Below are positions 1 through 8,800 of a DNA stretch of 18,642 nucleotides, piece after piece. The DNA lies in contig MU647010.1 of assembly GCA_026770585.1 (NCBI GenBank), positions 15,085 to 33,726 of the forward strand, read 5' to 3'. The stretch comes from Baffinella frigidus. Taxonomy: Eukaryota; Cryptophyceae; Cryptomonadales; Baffinellaceae. The stretch's first letter is position 1; each line of letters opens with the position of its first letter. The notes below the pieces were generated by a model that had not been told where the DNA came from, ran no database searches, and saw only the letters and a list, made by a program, of their open reading frames with translations. The position numbers and the translations under genes were made by a program.

Positions 1-259
1 TTAGGGTTTAGGGTTTAGGGTTTGGGTTTTAGGGTTTAGGGTTTAGGGTTTAGGGTTTAGGGTTTAGGGTTTAGGGTTCAGGGTTTAGGGTTGAGGGGTT
101 CAGGTTTTAGGGTTTCGGATTTAGGGTTTAGGATTGGGGTTTAGGGTTTTGGTGTTCATGCATTATGGTTCAGGGTTTCGGGTTTTGGGGTAAGAGTTTT
201 GGGTTCAGTGTTAAGGGTTTACGGTTCAGGGTTGAAGGTTTAGGGTTTAGGGTTTAGGG
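1..259 (+). repeat. Degenerate TTTAGGG telomere-like array
   Basis: Near-continuous TTTAGGG heptamers, cleanest at 1-90, with scattered substitutions further in (TTCAGGG, TTTCGGG, GTTCATG). The array opens the window and probably continues to the left. The G-rich strand is the plus strand, so a true left chromosome end is excluded: that would read CCCTAAA on plus. It lies just downstream of the minus-strand Sel1 gene, whose sense strand therefore runs into CCCTAAA. Confidence 0.95.
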
Positions 260-343
260 CTCAAGTGTGGCCTCGTGCCTGCCCCCCCCACTCCGCTCGT
301 CATCAACACCGCCACGCAACAGGGAGAGCCTGACCGGCCAGAA

Positions 344-3300
344 TTAGGGCTTAGGGTGATGCGCCCAACCGGGCAGGAAAGGGACACACTCGTCCAGAGG
401 GAGTCGTCCAGAGGGAGAAGGGAGGGGGCACGACCTGCCGACGTCCCACTCAAGGTGGTTCCTCCCGTCGACCGCCATCTCCTCCCAGTTAGTCCCGTGC
501 GCCACCAGCAGCGTCGAGAGGATCTTCTCCCTGCTCTCCATGTCCGGCCGCGTGGGGTAGAGCCTCCCAAAGTCCTTGGCCTTGGGGTCGTCGATCTCGA
601 CGAAGCGCGGCACCTTCTTGCCCTCCGAGCGGAGGATGATGCCGAGGCTCTGGGCGCCGTTGCGGTACGAAGAGGGGTTGCGGTTCCAGCGGATGGCCTT
701 GTACGCCGACATCTTCATGACGCGCGTGCGCTCAGCCTTCTTGGCGCCCCCGTGCGCGTCGTGCGTTTTCGGGGTGTCGACAAGCTCCTGCCGCATCTCC
801 AGCTTCGCGAAGTTCTGGAGCACGCCGTTCTTGAGCTTCACGTTTGGCCCCTTGATGCCGTTGGCGATGGCCGCCTTGAACCACTTGGTGGCGAGGTGAG
901 GGTCCTTCTTGACGCCCGCGAGCGCGCCGTCCGCGTAGCGCAGCGCGAGGTTGAACTGCGCGCGCCCATGCCCCAAGTGCGCGGCCCGCGAGTACCAGTA
1001 CACCGCCATCTCGTGGTCCTTCTTGATGCCGCGTCCGCGCGCGTAGCACACGCCCAGCGCGAACGCCGCGTCCGCATGCCCCTGCTCGGCCGCCTCCGAG
1101 TACCACTCCGCTGCCATGAACATGTCGCGGGGCACGCCGCGGGCGTGCTCGTACATGGCCCCGAGCTTGAACTGCGCCTCGGACAGGCCCGCCTCGGCGC
1201 CCTGCGCGAACCAGCGCACCGCCTCGGTGTCGCTGGGCATCAGACCGTAGAGCCCCCGCGCGTGCGCCTGGCCGAGGATGCTCATGGCCTCGCCGCACTC
1301 CTTGTCCTCGGCTGCCTCCTCGAGCATGGCCAGCCCGCGCGAGCGCCCCGCGCCGTCGCCCGCCTCCGCCAGCCACGCCCCGTACCTGTACATGCTCTCC
1401 GCGTCCCCGAGCTCGGCCAGCTCCTTGATGGTCTCGGCAATCGCGCGCGTCACCCGCTCCCCCGAAGGCAGCACCACCACCTTCCCCCCCGCCGCCTCCT
1501 CCTCCTCGCCCCCCTCCAGCATCACGGCAGCCACCAGCCGCTTCGCCTCCAGCACCCCGCGTTGCGCAGCGTCAAGCACCCACTCCATATCGGCGTCCTC
1601 CCCGCCATCCCGGCCGCGCGAGATCCAGAGGGCAGCCTCCTCCTCGTCCTTCTCGACGCCGATGCCCTCCGCGAAGCATTTTCCGAGTCTTGCCATCCCC
1701 AAGGCGCTCCCCGCCTCGCCAGCCTTCCTCAGCCATTCCACACCCTCCATTCGCGCATCCTCCACAACAACGCCGCTCCGCCCCTCCACCAGCCACTTCC
1801 CCAGAGAATACATGGCCTCCAAATGCCCCCCGTCCGCCGCAGCCCGCAGGAGCGCCTCCGCGCCCGAACTCCAAACCTGCAGCACGCCGCCCCCCACGCC
1901 CCCCCCACTCGCATCGTGGGTGTCTTTGAGAAGTAGAGGATCGACGGCACCGTCAGCCCCCGAGCGGATAGCCAGCTGGAACTGGGCGTCAGGGCTCGGG
2001 TTCTCAGCTGTGGCGGCCTGCAGGAACAAGCGCCGCGCCTCACCAGCGTCCTGATCCCCCCCGGTGCCGTTGACCCAGCAGTAGGCGAGGAGGCACGCAG
2101 CCTCGCTGTCGCCGTCGAGCGCGGTCATGTGGAGCCACCTTCGCGCCTCCTTGGCCTTGTCCTCGTCGTTCTCCTGTCTCGAGAGAAGCAGCAGCCGCTT
2201 CGACATCTCCACCGCTCCGCGGCTGTCGCCTGTGGAGAGGGTGCAGGGCACTTCCGTGTGAGCTGCTGGGGTGGGTGCCTCACTCACTGACTCACTGGCT
2301 GACTCACTACCGGACTGACGGACTGACTGACGGACGGACGGACTGACTGACTGACTGACTGGCTGACTGCCTGCCTGGAGCAGGCACGCCACGGATCAGG
2401 GGCAGGGGAGGAAGAGCCAACAGCAGCAGGGGGAAGGCACACGCGCGGCAAAGGAAGGCGGGCGCACCGCGAAGGGCAGCGTTGCGGTAGCAGCGCAGCG
2501 CGATTTTCTCGTCGCGCGGCACGCCCAGGCCGGCCGAGTAGCAGTCCGCGAGCATCAGCGTGGCGGGCGTGTAGCCCTTGATGGAAGAGCGCGCAGCCCA
2601 GTCGACTGCCTTGAAATGGTCCTGCCGCACGCCTTTCCCGTCGAGGAAGCGCTTCGCCAGCTTGTACAGGGCGCGCGCCCCCTCGCGCACCTCGGAGCCT
2701 GCCGCGCTGTTGCCTGAGAGATGCCCCGTGCGGTAGGAGCGCGCGGCCTTCTGCAGATGCATCTCAGCCTGGGTCTCGTCGCGCTCGACGCCGTCGCGCC
2801 CCTCCGCGAAGACCACGCCGAGGCGCGTGTGCGCGCGCCTGCTCCCGCCCTGCGCGGCGAGCCGCAGCCCGGGGAGCGCCTTCCTCGCATCGGGCGGGAG
2901 CCCGAGGCGGCCGTCCATGTGCGCGACTCCAAGGTCCTCCTGGGCGCGCATGAAGCCCTTTCGCGCAGCCTGCTTCAGGAGCTGCACGGCGCTGCTGTTG
3001 CTGCGCCGCACCCCCTCCCCGAACTCGTAGCAGAGTGCGAGCTCATGCATGGCGCGGAGGTTGCCCTGGCGAGCCGAGCGCGCGAGCCACCCCGCGCCGC
3101 GGCTCTCGTTGCGCGGCACCCCAGCCCCCTCCATGTACGCCAGCCCGAGCTGCAGCTGGGCCTTGTCGTTGCCCTTGATGGCGCGTTCTCGGAACCACTC
3201 AGCGTCGCGCCGCTTGCGCCCCGCCGGCGCGCGCGAACCCCACACGTCGCCCTCCTTGCTGTCGCTCGTGCCGCGGATGACCTTGTGCGGGCCCCACGCG

Positions 3301-3470
3301 CTGTCTGTCGTCTGCGTGCCGTTGACCATGCGCTGCAGCGCTTCCTGCGAGAAGCCCATGACATGCTTGATGTAGCGCTTGGCCTTGCTGAGCTTCACGG
3401 CCTGCGATCGCAGCTCCGCGAGGTGCTCGATCAGCGTCTGGTTTCTGTTCTTTGCCGCCTCCCGGATCAT
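344..3470 (-). CDS. Sel1-repeat (SLR) protein, two exons
   Basis: Exons 3470-2468 and 2229-344 join in phase (G|GC) across a 238-nt GT-AG intron, giving 962 aa. About 15 Sel1-like units run from residue ~89 to ~820. They show the family pattern of A-G/A-x8-LG-x2-Y-x2-G-x-GV, for example LGLAYMEGAGVPRN and LGVCYARGRGIKKD. Such solenoids act as protein-interaction scaffolds; no catalytic domain is seen. The first in-frame ATG is at 3470. The frame stays open to 3686 and encodes acidic, glycine-rich sequence that looks coding, so an upstream exon is likely. The last 141 residues (344-769) are not Sel1 and weakly resemble Nop16: a W-N-R-N-P-S block, then LLVAHGTNWEEMAVD. The TAA stop lies in a repeat-like CCCTAA string, so the extreme C-terminus is uncertain. 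Sel1 identity is sure; the ends are not. Confidence 0.85.
2230..2467 (-). other. Intron of the Sel1 gene with ACTG-type tetranucleotide repeat
   Basis: The donor is CGCG|GTGCGC at 2467 and the acceptor CTCTCCACAG ends at 2230 (minus strand). The split codon G|GC restores Gly, and Sel1 sequence continues on both sides. The intron holds a tetranucleotide tract at about 2279-2376 (GACT/GACG/GGCT units), a different repeat class from the heptamers elsewhere. The frame is open across it, reading a Ser-Gln-Ser-Val-type string, so retention would not immediately stop translation. Confidence 0.65.
2279..2376. repeat. (GACT)n-like tetranucleotide tract
   Basis: About 24 imperfect 4-bp units (ACTG, ACGG, GGCT, CACT) lie within the Sel1-gene intron. 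Period-4 phasing is visible by eye. Confidence 0.85.
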
Positions 3471-3715
3471 CAACACTGCTCGCTCTCCCTCCTCCTCCTC
3501 CGTATCCTCATCCTGCACCACCTTCGTCCCGCTGCCTCCTCCTCCAGCCCCGACTTTCTGCACCCCCCCTCCTTCTGCGCCGTTGCTCTTTGCCTCTGGC
3601 TCAGGCTCACCTTTCCGAGAGTACCTGGCGGGTGCGGCCAATGCGTGAGAGGCAGAGCGGCTTCTCTGGGGGGTGAGTTGTGGCACTCACCAGACTGCTC
3701 CGAAGAGCGACCACA

Positions 3716-4891
3716 TCAGGCACCCCGCCGACCCCCGGTTGCGTGCTGTTCAAGAGGTACGGTGCTATCCCTTAGGCTGCACACCCGTAAGAAGACAGGA
3801 GGGGAGAGATGGGGGGGGGCTGAGACTTGAATTGGGCTTCCTGCTCCGCGATCGTCGGCGCCCGCTCGTCCGCAAATGGCAGCGGAATCTGCAGAGCATC
3901 GTTTCTTTGTTAGCATTGTATACGCCTGCCGCTCAGGGAGGCCCCCTCTCAGCAGGCTGCCACGCCGTTGCGACTGAAAGGTTCCGTGCATATTCAGCAG
4001 GGGACAGGCATCGGCTCTCAAGTGTGTCAAAACATCTGAGGAATGGGTGGTGACATGGTCGCCGGTGATGAGCTCGATGGTGTAGTTCTTGTCCGTGTAC
4101 GTGGGGACCGCAATGCGGCCACGGTCCTCAAACTGTCCCGTGAACTGCAGCCCCTTGCGCTCGTTCTCCACAGCCTCGCGCAGCTGCGGGAACAGGTAGC
4201 GCTCCCACGTGTGCCGCCGCAGCGGCGCCCCGCTCCCCGCCTGCACGCCCAGCTCCCCCGTGGGCCCACCGTCGACGTAGACTGTCTCCTCGTCGAGGTT
4301 GGCGAGCATGGCGTCGACAGCCGCCTGCGTCTCACGCTGGAGCACCTTCTTGGGCGCCCACTTGCCCCGCTTCGGCGGCTTCACGATCACCGCGTGCGAA
4401 TTCTTGCCGTCGTTGGTGCGCACCTGGTACACGTTCCCGTCCACTCCTTCGAAGTAGGGGTCGTAGGCGCTGTTGTCTTTCGGAGCCCCGTCGCGCGCTT
4501 TCCGCCGGAACGTTTCCCAGTCCAACCCAGACTCTCGCTTTTTCTTCTTCTCCCTGGCCGTCGTCTTCCTGCTGACCTTGGGTGCACGGGCAGTGGTTTC
4601 TCTCCACGGCGGCGGGTCGCGCCCTGCTGTATCTGACCCTTCCTCGCCATGGTCTGCAGCTCGCTCGCCGCCGCGCAGCCGCAGAAAAGAGTGTCGCTGG
4701 TGAAAAAGGTGCAATGTCCGCACTGTCGAGGACGCACGTGATGGGCAGGCCACTCCGCCGTCCAGGTGAGGCCCTGCGCCGGTTGACACCGCACACAGAA
4801 CAACCAGCTGTGCAAAACGCCGCGTCGCACCGCCCAACCAGGCTTGCTTCCAGCACGACATGTCTCGACGAGAAGGGTGTTGTTCGGGCAT
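3716..4891 (-). CDS. Unrecognised protein with signal-like N-terminus
   Basis: I do not recognise the family. The first ATG is at 4891; a second at 4861 starts MSCWKQAWLGGATRRF followed by a hydrophobic run (AQLVVLCAVSTGAG), which looks like an ER signal peptide. A basic Ser/Arg stretch ending SFLRLRGG follows, as in two-part plastid presequences of secondary algae (known type; its use here is inference). The body is hydrophilic, with a Lys-rich patch (TAREKKKKRES) and then a compact-looking region from DWETFRRKARDG to THSSDVLTH, rich in charged and aromatic residues. Beyond about 4040 composition becomes AT-richer and less protein-like, so the 3' part down to the TGA at 3716 may be intron or UTR. 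An intron near 4700-4780 is also possible (CACCAG before the SFLRLRGG segment). No catalytic motif is seen. Confidence 0.55.
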   Translation of the reverse strand: MPEQHPSRRDMSCWKQAWLGGATRRFAQLVVLCAVSTGAGPHLDGGVACPSRASSTVRTLHLFHQRHSFLRLRGGERAADHGEEGSDTAGRDPPPWRETTARAPKVSRKTTAREKKKKRESGLDWETFRRKARDGAPKDNSAYDPYFEGVDGNVYQVRTNDGKNSHAVIVKPPKRGKWAPKKVLQRETQAAVDAMLANLDEETVYVDGGPTGELGVQAGSGAPLRRHTWERYLFPQLREAVENERKGLQFTGQFEDRGRIAVPTYTDKNYTIELITGDHVTTHSSDVLTHLRADACPLLNMHGTFQSQRRGSLLRGGLPERQAYTMLTKKRCSADSAAICGRAGADDRGAGSPIQVSAPPHLSPPVFLRVCSLRDSTVPLEQHATGGRRGA

Positions 4892-5683
4892 TACGACCCT
4901 CAAAATTCAGCGCGTCATGGCGCCCGGGATTTCCCCGCGGGGATGGCAACCCCCCCTCAACCCTCCACCTTCTTCTGCTGCAGGCAAGGCACGGCCCCGG
5001 GCCCGGAGTTCCACCCCCTGTTTCGGGAGCTCAGTGCATGCACGGACAGGTTATGGTTTATTTGAGGTTGCCAATGGCTCCAATTCCAAGGCATTTGTGC
5101 TCTAAAGTTGACATATTGGTATCAGTATCAACTTAATAATAGTCCGCCAACCTGAGCCCCGAGTTGCGGGGGGGGGAGGAGACGGGAGAACCAGGTGGAC
5201 TACAGCCGACAGTGTAGTAGTTGTGTTGCGGACAATACGACGGGATTCACAGGATCTTGATCTTGGCGCTGCGGGTGAAGGACAGGCTAATCGTGGGCCA
5301 ATATCCAGGTGTTGAGAATATTCGCTTGCTGAGTAAATGAGGGAACAGTCTTGAGAGTTGTTCGAGCTGAGAGAGAACGTGCTGCACAGATGAAGCGCTT
5401 TGGGGGCGCAGTGAGCTAGCGCGAGAATTTACAGCGATGCTGGAGCGCAGCGAGAGATGGCTTGCATTGACCCTGCTGTTCCTGAAGTGGTACCCGAGGC
5501 GAAGCCAAGGACGGAGAGAGAGGGAGTTAGCAATCATGGGGCGCTGAGACAATCCCTACTCCAGCCTCCAGCCCATCCGGCCCCACCTCAGAGCGAACAT
5601 CGAATCTGCCCCTGCCTCTGTTAAAGCCATCCTGGAGCTCAGAGACCATGCTTAGCCCAACCTGATCTGCCGAGAAAGCACCT
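4892..5683. other. Intergenic region, no assigned gene
   Basis: Lies between the divergent unknown gene (minus) and the RhoGEF gene (plus), so it probably holds both promoters. Contents are a G-run at 5167-5176, an AAGTTGA/TCAACTT inverted motif at 5104-5143, and short open stretches around 5245-5660 without a convincing domain. One, plus 5560-5652 (LQPIRPHLRANIESAPASVK), looks protein-like and could be a 5' exon of the RhoGEF gene, but no splice connection could be fixed. Confidence 0.4.
5104..5143. repeat. AAGTTGA...TCAACTT element, copy 1
   Basis: Inverted 7-mers AAGTTGA (5105-5111) and TCAACTT (5128-5134) are followed by AATAATAGT. The same arrangement recurs at 9175-9224, so this may be a short dispersed element. 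Confidence 0.4.
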
Positions 5684-5756
5684 TCGTCAGCGATTTCAGG
5701 GTCTGTCTGTGCCACAGAGAGACCCTGGCACAAAGTGACCCTGAAATCGCTGACGA
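5684..5756. repeat. Perfect 20-bp inverted repeat (hairpin), with nested 6-bp stem
   Basis: The arms 5684-5703 and 5737-5756 are exact reverse complements over 20 bp. Inside the 33-nt spacer, TGTGCC (5708-5713) pairs with GGCACA (5727-5732). It ends 52 bp before the proposed RhoGEF ATG and lies in a frame open to that ATG, so it may be leader or coding. Possible explanations are a foldback duplication, a leader hairpin or a mobile-element footprint. Confidence 0.8.
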
Positions 5757-5808
5757 CGCCAACCGACCCCTGCAGGCTTTCAAGGGTAGCGGGACAGCGG
5801 AACGGGCA

Positions 5809-8800
5809 ATGGATTCTATCGCATTGGCGGACGAGAGGGACGCAAGTCCCTTGCGGGAGCGTCCTGCTGCCTTTCCTTCTGAGGAGGAGGAAAACGGGGA
5901 CCAAACCCTGGGAGATGCTGCTGAGGCTGATAATGAGTCGGAAGCGCAGCCCGTGGCGCACAGGAGCCTTGCGTCGCCGCACACGAAGCAGGAGGCTGCC
6001 CACCGGAGACTCATGCGCCGCCATGTTGAACTCTGCGAGACAGAGGACGAGCTTCTCCGGAATATGTCTCGCTTGACGCTCTGCCTGAGCGCCTTTTCAT
6101 CCAGCGGCGTTTGGACGCGCGGCGACGAGCGTGTCTTCAACCGCACGCACGATGTGCTGCGGGCAGCATCGCAGGCGCATCTAGAAGTGCGCGCGGGACT
6201 GGCCGCGTCGCTCGCAGACGCCCACAGGCTGGGCTCCGTGTTCGACGCTGGCCTCGCGGAGCAGATGGCAGAGTGCCACTCGGCGTTGGAGGACGCAGCG
6301 TCCGCGTGCTCCAGCATCATTCGCGAGGCTGGGAGCGGGGAGGAGAACCTGGAGGCGCTGGACCTGCTGATGCGGCCGACGCAGCGCCTGATGCAGTACC
6401 GCCTCTTCCTCCAGGAGATTCTCGCAGACTGCACAATCCTGCAGTCCTCCCCGCCGTCCCTTCTCGCCGCGATCGAGCAAGGGCTAGAGGCCGTGAAGCG
6501 CATCTGCGGCGCCGTGAACGAGAAGCGAAGGCAGCGCGAACGGGTCGAGCGGGTGGGGCTCATCGCGGAGCGGGTGGTGGGGGTTCCGGAAGGCGTCACG
6601 CTTATCCGAAGAGACCGTTTATTTCTTCTTGACCAGGTTCGCGCCTCTATATGCCTCCATTTGTGCCTGAACCCTGCACCCTGTACCATAAACCCTGAAC
6701 CTTAAACCCTACACCCTACACACTAAACCCTGAACCCTGAACCCTGAGACCTAAACCCTAAACCCTAAACTCTAAACTCTAAACCCTAAAATCCTACACC
6801 CTGCACCCTGAATCCTAAACCCTGAACCCTAAACCCTAAATCCTCAACCCTAAACCCTAAACCCTAAACACTAAAGCCTACACCATAAACCTAAACCCTA
6901 CAACCTGAACCTTATACCCCACACCCTAATCCCTCAACCCTACACCCCACACCCTAATCCCTCAACCCTCAACCCTAAACCCTACACCCTACACCCTAAA
7001 CCCTAAACCCTGAACCCTAAACACTAAAGCCTAAACCCTAAACCCAAACCCCTAAACCCTGGACCCTACACCCCACACCCTAATCCCTGAACCCTAACAC
7101 CCAAATCCCGAACCCAAAATCCTACACCCACACCCTAATCCTTGAACCCTAACAACCAAATCCCAAACCCAAAACCCAAAACCCTAAACCCTACACCCTA
7201 AACCTTAAACCCTCAACCCTAAACACCAAACCATTAACACTTAACACCTAACCATGAACCCTACACCCTAAAACCTAAACCCTCAACCATAAACCTTAAA
7301 TCCTAAGAACCACACCCCAAACCCTAAACCCTAAACCCTAAACCCTACCCCCTAAACCCTCAACCCTCAATCCTGAACCCTCAACCCTAAACCGTCAAAA
7401 CCAAGCCCCAAACCCTTACCCCCAAACCCCACACCCCAAACCCCAAACCCCAAACTCTAAACACTGAACCGTAACCCTAAACCCTGAACCCAAAACCCGA
7501 AACACTAAGCCCTCACCTGCACCATGCACCCTGAATCCTAAACCCTAAAACCCAAACCCTCAACCCTAAAACCCAAACCCTGAACCCTAAACCCTACGCC
7601 CTAAACCCTTCACACTTAACCCTACACCCAAAACCTAAACCCTAAACCCTAAACCTTAAATCCTAAACACTACACCCTAAACCCTCAACCCTCAACCTAA
7701 ACCCTCAACCCTAAACCTTAAATCCTAAACACTACACCCTAAACCTTAAACCCTAAATCGTAAATCCTAAACCCTAAACCCTAAACCCTAAACCCCAAAC
7801 CCCAAACCCTAAACCCTAAACCCTAAAACCTCAACACCGAACCCCAAACCTTAAACCCCCAATCCCACACCCCAAACCCTGAACCACAAACTCTATTACC
7901 CCCCCCCTGAACCCTGAACTCCAAACCTTAAATTCTTGAACTCCAAACCTTAAATTCTTGACCCTTAACTCTCAACCCTGAACCCTAAACCCTAAACCCT
8001 AATACCTAAAACCTAGACCCTAAACCCTAAACCCCAGACCCCAGGCCCTAAACCCTCAACCATAAACCATAAACCATGAACCATAAATCATGAACCCTAG
8101 CTAGACCCTAATCTCTGAAACCTCAAATTTAAACCCAAGACCCGAAACCCCCACACCCTTAACCTTAAACCCTGAACCCTCAACCCTGTGATCTAAATCC
8201 TAAACCCTGCACCCTAAACCCTACACCCCAAACCCTAATCCCTGAACCCTAACGTCCAAAACCCGAACCCTAAACCCAAAACCCCCAACCCGAAACGCTA
8301 AACCCTAAACCCTAAACCCTAAACCCTGAACACTAAACCCTAATCCCTTCAACCCAAACCCCAAACCCTAAACCCCACACCCTAAACCCTAAACTCTAAC
8401 CCCTAAACCATTAACCCTTAACCCTAAACCCTGAACCCCAAACCTTAAACCTTAAACCCTAAAACGTAGAACCTCAAACCTAAACCCAAAACTCTAGACC
8501 CTGCACCTCAAACTCTAAGCCCTCAATCCTAAACCCTAAACCCTCATCCCTAAACCTTCAAATTTCAACCCCAAACCCCAAACCCCAAACCCCAAACCCC
8601 ACACCCTAAACCCTGAACCCTTAACCCTCAAATCTCAACCTCGAACCCTGAACCAGGACACCTTCATGCAGAAAGACTGCACGAGCTACCGCAAGCTGGT
8701 GCAGCATCCCACCCGTGCGTTTAATTTTTTCAGCGTTTACATTTGATTGTTTATTTTTGGCGTTGATAGTTTACCTTTTTGGTTTTACCCCTAAACACTA

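Noticed and set aside
1-259. Left array as a true chromosome end
   Set aside because: At a left end the plus strand should be CCCTAAA; here it is TTTAGGG, so the array is internal unless the assembly is inverted.
275-1936. Long plus-strand open frame of about 550 codons opposite the Sel1 gene
   Set aside because: Antisense shadow. The minus strand in this interval encodes clear Sel1 repeats; the plus frame is Arg/Pro/Leu-rich with no domain, as expected opposite GC-rich coding DNA.
3666-3716. Possible start exon ATG TGG TCG CTC TTC... at 3716 with GTGAGT donor and a CCCCCCAG acceptor 25 nt later for the Sel1 gene
   Set aside because: The intron would be only 25 nt and the join creates an in-frame TGA, so it cannot be the true 5' exon in this form.
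5247-6024. Minus-strand frames of 100-165 codons around the RhoGEF 5' region
   Set aside because: Partly antisense to the DH-domain exon and partly across the inverted repeat; no recognisable family.
6666-8654. CRISPR-like array
   Set aside because: Heptamer tandem repeats with no spacers, in a spliced eukaryotic gene.
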